Assembly (NCBI GenBank): GCA_937919075.1
Contig: CALFOF010000118.1
Coordinates: forward strand, 1-6,571
DNA from: an uncultured Cyanobium sp.
Lineage (GTDB): Bacteria; Cyanobacteriota; Cyanobacteriia; PCC-6307; Cyanobiaceae
DNA: 6,571 bases
Direction: 5' to 3'
This document shows, piece by piece, positions 1 through 6,361 of this stretch. How positions within the stretch are numbered: the first letter of the stretch is position 1; each line of letters starts with the position of its first letter. The translations under genes and the position numbers were made by a program. The notes under the pieces are model-generated. The model searched no databases and was not told the DNA's origin. It saw only the letters and a program-made list of their open reading frames with translations.

Positions 1-234
1 GATCTTGAAGCTGGCGATGGCCTTCTTGGCGCGGGTCACCACCACCTTCTGACCGGTGATCGTGGCCAGCTCGGCGATGGAAGCCTCAAGAGCCTTGGCG
101 TTCTGGGCGGCCTCACCGAGACCTCGGTTCAGGGTGACTTTCATCACCTTGGGAACCTCATGGATGTTGGAGAGGCTGAGATCCTTGAGCAGCTTGGGCT
201 GGATCGTCTCCCGGTAGCGCTGTTTGAGTGACAT
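1..234 (-). CDS. rplE: 50S ribosomal protein L5, N-terminal part (cut by window edge)
   Basis: Reading the minus strand from an ATG at 234 gives 78 codons without a stop, running off the left edge. The protein begins [15 protein letters not shown] and contains [17 protein letters not shown] (about residues 26-42) and [18 protein letters not shown] (61-78). These match the L5 N-terminal domain, whose E. coli counterparts are VPRVEKITLNMGVGEA and the GQKP...ARKSVAGFKI segment. L5 binds 5S rRNA and helps form the central protuberance of the 50S subunit. About 100 residues are expected to lie beyond the window. There is no Shine-Dalgarno sequence; the start is preceded by a C-rich stretch. It follows rplX after an unusually long 116-nt spacer. 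The identification is firm; only completeness is unknown. Confidence 0.96.
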   Translation of the reverse strand, partial: MSLKQRYRETIQPKLLKDLSLSNIHEVPKVMKVTLNRGLGEAAQNAKALEASIAELATITGQKVVVTRAKKAIASFKI

Positions 235-350
235 GACGGAGTGGGGGGAATTCGCTTCTGGGCGTTGTCAGAAGGCGGACAGGAACGGGGAGTGCAGGGT
301 CGGGCGGGGGAGGTGACTCCATGGCACAGACCATGGAACCGAGGGAGAGC
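235..350 (-). promoter_or_regulatory. rplX-rplE intergenic spacer with two potential hairpins
   Basis: This 116-nt gap is far longer than any other spacer inside the cluster (1 to 35 nt). On the minus-strand RNA, arm GGUUCCAUGG (340 to 331) can pair with CCAUGGAGUC (324 to 315) around a 6-nt loop. That gives ten pairs, two of them G-U wobbles that would be mismatches in the opposite-strand RNA. A second stem, CUUCUG (274 to 269) with CAGAAG (260 to 255), encloses an 8-nt loop. Neither is followed by a U-tract, so these are not intrinsic terminators. A C6 run lies at 243-248, just before the rplE start. In E. coli the spc-operon repressor S8 binds mRNA at this same rplX/rplE junction. A similar role here is inference from position only; I did not recognise the S8-binding core motif. 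Confidence 0.45.
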
Positions 351-707
351 TCAATCGAGCAGTTCGCCGGTCTTGGTGAGGCGGCGCTTCTTGGTGCCGT
401 CGGCCTGGATGGCGATGGCCACCCGGCTGGGGACGTTCTGGTTGGTGGAGAAGACCATCACGTTTGAAGCATGCACGGAGGCCTCTTCCGTGACGATCCG
501 GCCAGTTTCACCTTCCTGGGTAGGCTTCATGTGACGGGTGCGCAGGTTGATTCCCTGCACCACCACACGGTTCTCGTAAGGAAGGGTGCGCAGGACTTCA
601 CCGGTTTTTCCCTTGTCCTTGCCAGCGATCACTTTGACGGTGTCACCTTTGCGGATGCGCATCTTGATGCGCTTGGTGGGCCGTGGCTGGGGTGTTGCGG
701 CGGCCAT
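351..707 (-). CDS. rplX: 50S ribosomal protein L24
   Basis: This 118-residue protein is an early assembly initiator that binds 23S rRNA near its 5' end. The KOW motif is visible at about residues 20-47, starting [19 protein letters not shown], followed by a conserved [18 protein letters not shown] segment (52-69). The N-terminus ([15 protein letters not shown]) is about 15 residues longer than in compact L24 proteins, where translation would begin at MRIRKGD. I keep the upstream ATG because it lies 9 nt after the GGAGG core of a near-perfect Shine-Dalgarno sequence; the internal Met16 has no such signal. Only one base separates the rplN stop from this ATG, suggesting translational coupling. 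The following gene, rplE, lies beyond the 116-nt spacer. Confidence 0.97.
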   Translation of the reverse strand: MAAATPQPRPTKRIKMRIRKGDTVKVIAGKDKGKTGEVLRTLPYENRVVVQGINLRTRHMKPTQEGETGRIVTEEASVHASNVMVFSTNQNVPSRVAIAIQADGTKKRRLTKTGELLD

Positions 708-708
708 T

Positions 709-1074
709 TCAGATCACCTCCGGGGCGAGTGACACGATCTTGGTGAAGTTGCGCTCGCGCAGTTCACGGGCGACCGGACCGAACACACGCGTGCCCTTCG
801 GGTTGTTGTCGTTGCCGAGGATCACGGCCGCGTTGTCGTCGAAGCGAATCGAGTTGCCCGTATCGCGGCGCAGGGTGGCGCGGGTGCGCACCACCACAGC
901 CTTGACCACATCCGACTTCTTCACCCCCATGTTGGGCATGGCGTCTTTGACGGCGGCGACGATCACGTCACCGACGTGGGCGTAGCGGCGATTGGTGCCC
1001 AGCACACGGATGCACTGGATGCGCTTGGCGCCGCTGTTGTCAGCGACATTGAGGAAGGTTTCCTGCTGAATCAT
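709..1074 (-). CDS. rplN: 50S ribosomal protein L14
   Basis: This 121-residue protein has the usual L14 length. It begins [19 protein letters not shown], continues with [19 protein letters not shown] (35-53) and KAVVVRTR (58-65), and ends with [29 protein letters not shown] family sequence (97-121). L14 sits on the 30S-facing side of the 50S subunit and contributes to intersubunit bridges; it is also the docking site of the silencing factor RsfS in known bacteria. The start has a clear GGAGGT sequence at 1081-1086 with 7 nt between GGAGG and the ATG. That sequence directly follows the rpsQ stop, so the two genes are separated by 12 nt. The C-terminal codons contain the rplX ribosome-binding site. 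Confidence 0.99.
   Translation of the reverse strand: MIQQETFLNVADNSGAKRIQCIRVLGTNRRYAHVGDVIVAAVKDAMPNMGVKKSDVVKAVVVRTRATLRRDTGNSIRFDDNAAVILGNDNNPKGTRVFGPVARELRERNFTKIVSLAPEVI
712..721 (-). promoter_or_regulatory. Extended Shine-Dalgarno sequence of rplX inside the rplN 3' end
   Basis: The minus strand reads GGAGGTGATC, then TGAA, then the rplX ATG. All ten bases are complementary to the usual bacterial 16S rRNA 3' tail (GATCACCTCC). The GGAGG core ends 9 nt before the ATG. The bases also encode the last rplN residues (Glu-Val-Ile), so they serve two purposes. This site decides the choice of the longer rplX start. Confidence 0.85.
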
Positions 1075-1086
1075 GGTGTGACCTCC

Positions 1087-1338
1087 TCAGCTTGCGCCGG
1101 ATGGGGTGAGAACTTCCGCCACCGCCCAGCGCTTGGTGCGGCTGAGGGGACGGGTTTCGGTGATGCGGACGCGATCACCGACCCGACAACGGTTGTCTTC
1201 GTCGTGGGCCTTGTAGCGGGTGGTGCGGCTGACAGTCTTTTGATAGATGGGATGGGGGAAGCGGTTCTCCACCGCGACCACCACCGTTTTTTCCATCTTG
1301 TCGCTGACGACGGTGCCGACCCTTTCCTTGAGTGCCAT
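1087..1338 (-). CDS. rpsQ: 30S ribosomal protein S17
   Basis: This 83-residue primary 16S rRNA-binding protein of the small-subunit body matches the family in length and sequence. It has [15 protein letters not shown] (7-21), the RYKAHDE segment (41-47) and the signature [18 protein letters not shown] (54-71). The start is the ATG at 1338, giving the family-typical N-terminus MALKERVG. No Shine-Dalgarno sequence precedes it. The 14-nt spacer from rpmC is almost pure C (CCCCC and CCCC blocks), so translation may depend on coupling to rpmC or on another initiation mode. Downstream, rplN follows after 12 nt. Confidence 0.99.
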   Translation of the reverse strand: MALKERVGTVVSDKMEKTVVVAVENRFPHPIYQKTVSRTTRYKAHDEDNRCRVGDRVRITETRPLSRTKRWAVAEVLTPSGAS

Positions 1339-1352
1339 GGGGTGGTGGGGGA

Positions 1353-1568
1353 TCAGGAGGCGGAGGGAGCGGAGCGTTGCCGCTCCTGCTGCACCGTCAA
1401 CAGCTGAGCCAGCTTGGTGCGGCTCTGCTTGAACAGGTGCGGTTGCTCCAGTCGGCGGGTGGCCCGCTGGAAGCGGAGGTTGAACAGTTCACGGCGACAA
1501 CCGCCGATCTGTTCGACCAACTCGGCATCGGTGAGGGTTCGCACCTCGGTGATGGCAGGACGTGCCAT
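1353..1568 (-). CDS. rpmC: 50S ribosomal protein L29
   Basis: This small 71-residue protein near the peptide exit tunnel forms, with L23, the docking area for trigger factor and SRP in known ribosomes. It shows the L29 two-helix pattern: [36 protein letters not shown] (about 12-47), then [15 protein letters not shown] (50-64). The start ATG at 1568 follows the rplP stop by two bases and has a GGAG (1577-1580) 8 nt upstream, located in the last rplP codons. The final codons form a potential hairpin with a GCAA tetraloop (described separately). The C-terminal SAPSAS tail is low complexity. Confidence 0.97.
   Translation of the reverse strand: MARPAITEVRTLTDAELVEQIGGCRRELFNLRFQRATRRLEQPHLFKQSRTKLAQLLTVQQERQRSAPSAS
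1366..1386 (-). promoter_or_regulatory. Potential hairpin in the rpmC 3' end, upstream of rpsQ
   Basis: The minus strand reads GGAGCG-GCAA-CGCTCC (1386 to 1371), a perfect 6-bp stem closed by a GNRA-type tetraloop. The adjacent bases allow a competing 7-bp stem, GGAGCGG (1386 to 1380) with CCGCTCC (1372 to 1366). It lies 28-48 nt before the SD-less rpsQ start. It also codes for the L29 C-terminus, so it may be a coincidence of G+C-rich codons. Confidence 0.3.
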
Positions 1569-1570
1569 GT

Positions 1571-2032
1571 TCAGGACTCCAGGGCGAGAGAGGGTTCGGG
1601 GGAAGCGTCCTGCTCCTGGTCAGCCAAGGCGAGAAATTTCGTCTTGACCGGCAGCTTGTACTGCGCCAGGCGCATGGCCTCCTTGGCGATGGCCGGGGTG
1701 ATTTCCGGCCCGCCCATCTCAAAGAGAATCCGGCCGGGTTTGATCACCGCCACCCAGAATTCCGGGTTGCCTTTACCGGAACCCATGCGGGTTTCGGCGG
1801 GGCGCATGGTGACCGGCTTGTCGGGGAAGATCCGGATCCAGACCTTTCCTCCCCGTTTGACATGGCGGGTCATCGCCCGACGGCTGGCTTCGATCTGGCG
1901 AGAAGTGATCCAGCCACATTCCTGTGCCTGGAGGGCAAACTCACCGAAGGCAATCGTGTTGCCCCGGGTGGCGACGCCGCGCATGCGGCCTCGCTGTTGT
2001 TTGCGGAATTTGACGCGTTTTGGACTCAGCAT
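1571..2032 (-). CDS. rplP: 50S ribosomal protein L16
   Basis: This 153-residue protein contacts the A-site side of the peptidyl transferase region and is a late assembly component. It begins [19 protein letters not shown], has [14 protein letters not shown] (62-75), [19 protein letters not shown] (82-100) and KLPVKTKF (126-133). Arg82 corresponds to the arginine that is hydroxylated in E. coli L16 (Arg81). The protein runs about 16 residues beyond the E. coli length with an acidic, Ser/Pro-containing tail ([17 protein letters not shown]). The start has a strong AGGAGG (2041-2046) with an 8-nt spacer. The gap from rpsC is 16 nt and the gap to rpmC is 2 nt, which fits translational coupling. 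Confidence 0.99.
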   Translation of the reverse strand: MLSPKRVKFRKQQRGRMRGVATRGNTIAFGEFALQAQECGWITSRQIEASRRAMTRHVKRGGKVWIRIFPDKPVTMRPAETRMGSGKGNPEFWVAVIKPGRILFEMGGPEITPAIAKEAMRLAQYKLPVKTKFLALADQEQDASPEPSLALES

Positions 2033-2048
2033 GGTTCAGGCCTCCTGA

Positions 2049-2777
2049 TCACTCCTCGTTCGAGCGGTCTTCGAACTGTTGGGGCCGCCGGCTGCTCCGG
2101 CGCCTGGGTGCTCCACCAGCGGGCAGTTGCTCCTTCTGCCCAGGAAGCACCTCTCCTTTGAACACCCACACCTTGATGCCCAACACCCCGTAGGTGGTGG
2201 TGGCAACCTTGGTGGCGTAATCGATGTCGGCACGCAGCGTGTGCAGCGGAACGCGGCCTTCGCGGGTCCATTCCGTCCGGGCGATTTCGGCGCCGTTAAG
2301 ACGGCCGCTCACCTGGATCTTCAGCCCGAGCACACCGGCCCGCTGGGCGCGTTGCACCGTCATCCGCATCACGCGGCGGAAGGCGACCCGCTTCTCCAGT
2401 TGCTGGGCGATGTATTCGGCCAGCAGATAGGCGTCAGCGTCGACCCGCTCCACCTCCACGACATTGATGCGCACTTGGCGCTGACGGTCGCCGAGGGTGG
2501 TCTGGATGCCGGCACGAAGTTCTTCGATGCCGCTGCCTTGGCGGCCGACCAGCACGCCGGGACGCGCTGTTTTCAGCTCTACTTCGAGCTGATCTGCCTT
2601 GCGGGCGATTAACACGTCGGAGATGCCGGCGCTGGCGTATTTCTTGTGGATGAAGCGGCGAATCCGATCGTCTTCCTGAAGAAGAATCGGATAGGTCTTG
2701 CTGGGTGCATACCAGCGGGATCGGTGGTCCTGGGTGATCCCCAGGCGCAATCCGGTTGGATGGATCTTGTGTCCCAT
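2049..2777 (-). CDS. rpsC: 30S ribosomal protein S3
   Basis: This 242-residue protein lines the mRNA entry channel of the 30S head. It has the N-terminal [14 protein letters not shown], a type-II KH domain with a GxxG loop at residues 78-81 (GRQG), and the C-terminal S3 domain with [14 protein letters not shown] (157-170), [15 protein letters not shown] (173-187) and [16 protein letters not shown] (194-209). The RRVMR at 134-138 matches the E. coli RRxxK helicase-type patch with Lys replaced by Arg. The tail (about 214-242) is rich in Arg, Gln and Glu. A longer frame opens at 2822, but it would overlap rplV. The conserved MGHKI start at 2777 has GAGG at 2788-2791, 10 nt upstream, and leaves a 19-nt gap after rplV. 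Confidence 0.98.
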   Translation of the reverse strand: MGHKIHPTGLRLGITQDHRSRWYAPSKTYPILLQEDDRIRRFIHKKYASAGISDVLIARKADQLEVELKTARPGVLVGRQGSGIEELRAGIQTTLGDRQRQVRINVVEVERVDADAYLLAEYIAQQLEKRVAFRRVMRMTVQRAQRAGVLGLKIQVSGRLNGAEIARTEWTREGRVPLHTLRADIDYATKVATTTYGVLGIKVWVFKGEVLPGQKEQLPAGGAPRRRSSRRPQQFEDRSNEE

Positions 2778-2796
2778 CGGGCGGTGTCCTCGGGGG

Positions 2797-3156
2797 TCAG
2801 GCGGAAGTGGAAGCCACAGCAATGCTGATGTGGCAGGTTTGTTTCTTGATCGCGTAGGCCCGCCCCTGGGCGCGGGGACGGAATCGCTTCAGGGACGGAC
2901 CCATGTCAGCGATTGCGGTGCTGATCACCAATGAAGCGGGATCAAGACCAAGGTTGTGTTCCGCATTGGCGACCGCCGAACGGAGCACCTTGGTGATCGG
3001 TCCGGTGGAGCGGTAGGGCATGAACTCGAGCAGGATCAGCGCTTCGCGGTAGGAGCGACCGCGGATCTGGTCGAGCACCCGACGCACCTTGGAGACGGAT
3101 CCGCGTATGTAACGGCCGTGGGCGCGGGCTTCTGAGCTGGGGGAAGGGTTGGCCAT
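2797..3156 (-). CDS. rplV: 50S ribosomal protein L22
   Basis: This 119-residue protein has a globular domain on the 50S surface and a long beta-hairpin that lines the nascent peptide tunnel, where changes give macrolide resistance in known bacteria. It shows [19 protein letters not shown] (15-33), [15 protein letters not shown] (58-72) and the hairpin [27 protein letters not shown] (86-112). No deletion is evident at the hairpin tip. The open frame extends upstream to 3300, but that part lies inside rpsS and is not family-like. The ATG at 3156 has AAGGAG (3166-3171) 9 nt upstream, overlapping the rpsS stop codon. The spacer from rpsS is 13 nt. Confidence 0.98.
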   Translation of the reverse strand: MANPSPSSEARAHGRYIRGSVSKVRRVLDQIRGRSYREALILLEFMPYRSTGPITKVLRSAVANAEHNLGLDPASLVISTAIADMGPSLKRFRPRAQGRAYAIKKQTCHISIAVASTSA

Positions 3157-3169
3157 GGTGTGTCGCTCC

Positions 3170-3445
3170 TTAACGGGCACCTTTTTTGTCTTTGATGTGA
3201 CCCCGGAAGGTGCGGGTGGGGGCGAATTCCCCCAGCTTGTGGCCCACCATCTGCTCGGTGACGTACACCGGCACGTGGCTCTTGCCGTTGTGAACGGCAA
3301 TGGTGTGGCCGATCATCATCGGCAGGATGGTGGAAGCCCGCGACCAGGTTTTGATCACGGTTTTGTCGCCAGCGCTGTTCTGCGCTTCGACCTTGCGCAG
3401 CAGGTGGTCGGCGACGAATGGTCCTTTTTTGAGTGAACGTCCCAT
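3170..3445 (-). CDS. rpsS: 30S ribosomal protein S19
   Basis: This 91-residue protein forms part of the 30S head with S13 and contributes to intersubunit contacts. It opens with [20 protein letters not shown], continues with [25 protein letters not shown] (31-55) and ends with the signature [27 protein letters not shown] (57-83). Length and sequence are complete and typical. No convincing Shine-Dalgarno sequence precedes the ATG at 3445. The 35-nt spacer from rplB is the second longest in the cluster, and I see no promoter or terminator in it. The gene ends in TAA, whose bases form part of the rplV ribosome-binding site. Confidence 0.99.
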   Translation of the reverse strand: MGRSLKKGPFVADHLLRKVEAQNSAGDKTVIKTWSRASTILPMMIGHTIAVHNGKSHVPVYVTEQMVGHKLGEFAPTRTFRGHIKDKKGAR

Positions 3446-3480
3446 GGCGGTTTAAGCAGACAGCAAAACAGTGTTGACCA

Positions 3481-4344
3481 TCAGGAATCCCGTCCGCCAC
3501 GGCTCCGTTTGGAGGTGCGGCGACGTTTCCGCAGGACAAACCGATTGCTGGGTTTGTTCCGCTTCCGGGTTTTGAGGCCCAGGGCCGGTTTGCCCCAGGG
3601 GGTGACCGGGCCGGAGCGACCGATCGGTGCGCGGCCCTCACCACCACCGTGGGGGTGGTCGCAAGGGTTCATCACACTGCCGCGCACCTGGGGGCGGCGG
3701 CCCAGCCAGCGTTTGCGGCCGGCTTTGCCGAGGCTCGTGTTGCGAACTTCAGCGTTGCCGACCTCGCCGAGGGTGGCGTAGCACTCCCGACGGACCAGGC
3801 GCACCTCGGTGGACGGCAGCTTGAGAGCGACGTAATCGCCCTCTTTCGCCATCACCTGGGCGCTGGCACCGGCGGTACGAACCATCTGGCCGCCACGTCC
3901 TGCATAGAGCTCGACGTTGTGGACGGCAGAACCCAGTGGAATCGACGAGAGCGGCAGGGCGTTGCCGGTTTCGATCGGTGCGCCGGGGCCGGAGACCACG
4001 GTTTGACCGACTTCGATGCCTGAGGGGGCAAGGATGTAGCGCTTCTCACCATCGGTGTAGAAGAGCAATGCCAGCCGCGCGTTGCGGTGCGGGTCGTAGT
4101 GGATGGCGGCCACGCGGGCCACCACGCCGTGCTTGTCGCGGCGGAAATCCACCATGCGATAGAGGCGCTTGTGGCCACCGCCACGGTGGCGGCAGGTGAT
4201 CACGCCCCGGTTGTTGCGGCCTTTGCGGCGGTGCTTGGCCACCACCAGGCTGCGTTCGGGCTTGCGCTCGGTGACTTCGCTGAAGTCACTGGCGACCCGA
4301 GTACGGGTGCCGGGCGTGTAGGGACGGTAGTTGCGGATTGCCAT
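3481..4344 (-). CDS. rplB: 50S ribosomal protein L2
   Basis: This 287-residue protein is the largest conserved core protein of the 50S subunit; it binds 23S rRNA and is required for peptidyl transferase assembly. Family segments appear in order: [34 protein letters not shown] (44-63), [14 protein letters not shown] (81-94), GSAVHNVE (138-145), and the C-terminal [19 protein letters not shown] (225-243). His230 is in the position of the essential E. coli histidine (His229). The widespread [12 protein letters not shown] appears here as [12 protein letters not shown], a variant I recall as common in picocyanobacteria. The C-terminus is strongly basic ([16 protein letters not shown]). The start at 4344 has only a weak GAGG (4358-4361), 13 nt upstream; rplW ends 15 nt before it. 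Confidence 0.99.
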   Translation of the reverse strand: MAIRNYRPYTPGTRTRVASDFSEVTERKPERSLVVAKHRRKGRNNRGVITCRHRGGGHKRLYRMVDFRRDKHGVVARVAAIHYDPHRNARLALLFYTDGEKRYILAPSGIEVGQTVVSGPGAPIETGNALPLSSIPLGSAVHNVELYAGRGGQMVRTAGASAQVMAKEGDYVALKLPSTEVRLVRRECYATLGEVGNAEVRNTSLGKAGRKRWLGRRPQVRGSVMNPCDHPHGGGEGRAPIGRSGPVTPWGKPALGLKTRKRNKPSNRFVLRKRRRTSKRSRGGRDS

Positions 4345-4359
4345 AACGATTCAGAACCC

Positions 4360-4662
4360 TCAGGCCTCGGGGAACAGCTGGATGGCATTGCCTGCGGCGA
4401 GCCGCACCACCGCCTTTTTCACCTGGGCGCGCTTGCCGGCGAAACGCCCGACCCGCCGGGCACGACGAGGTGGATTCATGGTGCTCACACCGATGACACG
4501 CACATCAAAGAGATGCTCGACAGCGGCCTTGATGTCGGGCTTAGCCGCCCTGGGGTCTACCTCAAAGGTGTACTGGTTGAGTTCGAGAGCGCGGGTGGCT
4601 TTCTCGGTGATCAGCGGGCGCCGGATCACATCCGCCAGCCGGTTGGCGAAACGTTCAGTCAT
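4360..4662 (-). CDS. rplW: 50S ribosomal protein L23
   Basis: This 100-residue protein sits at the tunnel exit, where trigger factor and SRP bind in known ribosomes. It shows [43 protein letters not shown] (14-56) and the signature [23 protein letters not shown] (66-88). It starts inside the end of rplD: the last 8 nt of rplD (ATGACTGA) contain the rplW ATG, so the two genes overlap and are probably translationally coupled. A strong AGGAGG (4672-4677) lies 9 nt before the ATG, within rplD codons for Gln-Glu-Val. Confidence 0.98.
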   Translation of the reverse strand: MTERFANRLADVIRRPLITEKATRALELNQYTFEVDPRAAKPDIKAAVEHLFDVRVIGVSTMNPPRRARRVGRFAGKRAQVKKAVVRLAAGNAIQLFPEA

Positions 4663-5290
4663 CTCCGTAGACCTCCTGGATCTTGGCGAGAGCTTCCTCG
4701 CTGAGCACCAGCTTCCTGGCGTTGAGCAAGTCGAAGACGTTCAGCTGATCGGCGGCGATCAGTTTCACGTTTTCGAGGTTGCGGACCGATAGGCGGACCA
4801 CATCGGTGGGAGCATCGAGCACCAACAGCACCTTGGTGCCGGCGGGGATGTCCCAGCGCTGCAGGGCAGCGACGATTTCGCGGGTTTTGGGCTGCTCAAG
4901 CGCAGCGCCGAAACCCTGCACCACCACCATGTCGGTGGCCCTGCTGATCAGGGCGGTACGCAGTGCCAGACGACGTTCCTTGCGGTTCATCGCCAGGCTG
5001 TAAGTGCGGGGCTTAGGCCCGAACACCACGCCGCCGCCGGGGCGGAGCGGGGTGCGGATTGAGCCTTGGCGAGCGCGGCCCGTTCCTTTCTGTTTGTAGG
5101 GCTTGCGGCCACCACCGCGCACCTCGGCGCGGGTGAGGCTGCAAGCCGTGCCTTGGCGGGCGTGGGCGAGCTGGCGCACCACCGCGCGCTGGAGCAGACC
5201 GCCTGCCGAGGCTTCCTTGGCGACCCTCAGATCAAGGCTGGCCTTGCCGGCTTCCTTGCCTTGCCAATCACGAACGACACAGTTGACCAT
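4655..5290 (-). CDS. rplD: 50S ribosomal protein L4
   Basis: This 211-residue protein has a globular domain and a long loop that reaches the peptide tunnel. The loop is visible at about residues 54-88, with [28 protein letters not shown]. Other family segments are [12 protein letters not shown] (103-114) and VLLVLD (154-159). An in-frame ATG three codons upstream (5299) is possible. However, GAGG at 5300-5303 touches that ATG directly, while it lies an ideal 9 nt before the ATG at 5290. Starting at 5290 also gives the cyanobacterial-type N-terminus [17 protein letters not shown]. The gap from rplC is 11 nt. In E. coli, L4 also represses its own operon; nothing here shows whether that holds in this organism. 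Confidence 0.97.
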   Translation of the reverse strand: MVNCVVRDWQGKEAGKASLDLRVAKEASAGGLLQRAVVRQLAHARQGTACSLTRAEVRGGGRKPYKQKGTGRARQGSIRTPLRPGGGVVFGPKPRTYSLAMNRKERRLALRTALISRATDMVVVQGFGAALEQPKTREIVAALQRWDIPAGTKVLLVLDAPTDVVRLSVRNLENVKLIAADQLNVFDLLNARKLVLSEEALAKIQEVYGDD

Positions 5291-5299
5291 GGCTGACAT

Positions 5300-5303
5300 C
5301 CTC
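5300..5303 (-). promoter_or_regulatory. Shine-Dalgarno GAGG that decides the rplD start
   Basis: On the minus strand GAGG overlaps the rplC stop codon (TGAGG). It is followed by ATGTCAGCC and then ATG at 5290. The 9-nt distance fits initiation at the second ATG, whereas the first ATG would have no spacer at all. Confidence 0.6.
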
Positions 5304-5949
5304 AGTTCGCGACCTTGTCACCGACCCGCCGAGCGGGTCGGATGTTGAGCAGGGCGCCGGGCTTTCCGGGCACCGAACCCTTCACCACCAGGAGGTTGCG
5401 CTCGACATCCACCTTGAGAATGATGAGCCCCTTGGTGGTGATCTGCTTGCCGCCGTAGCGGCCGGCCATCCGTTTGCCGGGGTAGACCCGGCCGGGAGTG
5501 GTGCCGGCGCCGGTGGATCCGGGCTCGCGGTGGTTCTTGGAACCGTGCGTCATCGGACCGCGGCTGAAGCCGTGGCGCTTCTGATAACCACTGAAGCCGC
5601 GGCCGATCGTGTCACCGCTGACATCGACTTTCTGGCCAGGCTCGAAGCCTTCGACCGTGACCGTGGCACCAAGTTCGAGACCTTCGACGGAATCGAGCCG
5701 GTATTCGGTGAGGTGCCGCAGGGGCTCACTGCCCGACTTGGCCAGGTGACCTGCAGCCGGACGGTTGACGAGCTTCTCGCGAATGTCGCCAAAGCCGATC
5801 TGAGCGGCGGTGTAGCCGTCGGTGGCAGGGGTTTTGAGTTGGGTGATGCGGCAGGGGCCCGCCTCGATCACAGTGACCGGGATGGACTTGCCGTCGGGGG
5901 CGAAGAACTGGGACATGCCCAGTTTCTTGCCAAGGATGCCGATGGACAT
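5302..5949 (-). CDS. rplC: 50S ribosomal protein L3
   Basis: This 215-residue early-assembly protein has a long loop that approaches the peptidyl transferase centre. It begins [21 protein letters not shown] and contains [17 protein letters not shown] (116-132) and [33 protein letters not shown] (134-166). The glutamine that PrmB methylates in E. coli (in GSIGQ) is replaced by Ala148 here. It is the first gene of the cluster: no rpsJ precedes it, as expected for cyanobacteria where S10 is encoded elsewhere. The ATG at 5949 has no Shine-Dalgarno sequence; it is directly preceded by CCCCCC. A 412-nt intergenic region separates it from the divergent ndhN, so the cluster promoter should lie there, but I could not place it. 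Confidence 0.99.
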   Translation of the reverse strand: MSIGILGKKLGMSQFFAPDGKSIPVTVIEAGPCRITQLKTPATDGYTAAQIGFGDIREKLVNRPAAGHLAKSGSEPLRHLTEYRLDSVEGLELGATVTVEGFEPGQKVDVSGDTIGRGFSGYQKRHGFSRGPMTHGSKNHREPGSTGAGTTPGRVYPGKRMAGRYGGKQITTKGLIILKVDVERNLLVVKGSVPGKPGALLNIRPARRVGDKVAN

Positions 5950-6114
5950 GGGGGGAAGAACGCCAGCAGGACCACGACCGAGGCCATCCGGAGATGACAG
6001 GTCGCCTGGAGGCTGAATCGATGAACGCGCTGGATCCCGTTGAAACGGAGCTTCCGGCCTTGACCTGACGGGCAGGCAGTGCAGGGGCTAGCGGTGGGCG
6101 AATCAGCAGGCTGG

Positions 6115-6162
6115 GACTTTCCCGTCGGGCACGAAGCCGGATGACGGTGAGTTTCCCGTCGG
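6115..6162. repeat. 14-nt direct repeat pair in the rplC/ndhN intergenic region
   Basis: GACTTTCCCGTCGG (6115-6128) and GAGTTTCCCGTCGG (6149-6162) match at 13 of 14 positions, with start points 34 nt apart. The second copy is also part of a small inverted repeat, GACGG (6143-6147) with CCGTC (6156-6160). The pair could be tandem binding sites for a regulator or a local duplication; the flanks do not match, which argues against a recent long duplication. Confidence 0.45.
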
Positions 6163-6203
6163 CGTTGAAACAGCGGTGCTGCTCGGTGCCGAACTGGCCG
6201 GGA

Positions 6204-6227
6204 GGACCCACCGACAGCGGTGGATCC
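6204..6227 (-). promoter_or_regulatory. Hairpin in the presumed rplC leader
   Basis: On the minus-strand RNA, GGAUCCACCG (6227 to 6218) pairs with CGGUGGGUCC (6213 to 6204) around the tetraloop CUGU. That gives ten pairs, one of them a U-G wobble. On the plus-strand RNA the wobble becomes an A-C mismatch, so the full stem favours the rplC direction. No U-tract follows, which argues against an intrinsic terminator. It starts 255 nt upstream of the rplC ATG; whether it is transcribed is unknown. Confidence 0.4.
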
Positions 6228-6361
6228 GCGCAAGGTTCCGGAGGCCCGGCTAGCGGACGGGCACAGAACACATGCACAAGAATCCACAGTACCGCATGGA
6301 CTAACCCCCCTATTCCCGAAAGCCTGCTGCCAGACTGCCTCCGTTCCTGGCGCTGCCGTCC

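Larger units (their letters stand above)
5950..6361. other. Divergent rplC/ndhN intergenic region
   Basis: These 412 bases hold no convincing gene: the open frames crossing them are not family-like and continue into coding sequence in the wrong frame. The region must contain the promoters of the rplC cluster (minus) and probably of ndhN (plus). No clear pair of -35 and -10 boxes is visible on either strand. Other elements are a 10-bp hairpin (6204-6227), a 14-nt imperfect direct repeat (6115-6128 and 6149-6162), and a short 5-bp stem GCCCG/CGGGC (6244-6248 with 6258-6262). A C6 run lies at 6305-6310. On the plus strand a TAA at 6302-6304 closes the ndhN frame upstream of its ATG. Confidence 0.7.

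Noticed and set aside
1332..2161. Long plus-strand open frames (up to 238 codons) across rpmC, rplP and rpsC
   Set aside because: They lie antisense to well-supported ribosomal genes, have no family resemblance, and arise easily in G+C-rich coding DNA.
2778..2822. Upstream ATG giving 15 more residues on S3
   Set aside because: It would overlap rplV and lacks family similarity; the MGHKIHPTG start has a proper SD.
3157..3300. Upstream ATG giving 48 more residues on L22
   Set aside because: The extension lies inside rpsS in another frame and is not L22-like; the ATG at 3156 has a good SD.
3425..3430. A6 run near the rpsS start as a slippery frameshift site
   Set aside because: It encodes the conserved Lys-Lys of S19 in frame, and the heptamer register does not fit programmed -1 slippage.
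4087..4704. 205-codon plus-strand open frame across rplB, rplW and rplD
   Set aside because: Antisense shadow of three conserved genes; its Ala/Gly/His-rich sequence reflects codon bias.
6060..6065. TTGACC on the plus strand as a -35 box for ndhN
   Set aside because: No acceptable -10 box lies 16-18 nt downstream, and the site is about 300 nt from the ATG.
6111..6123. GGGACTTTCC, resembling a eukaryotic NF-kappaB site
   Set aside because: Irrelevant in a bacterial genome; it is a chance match inside the direct repeat.
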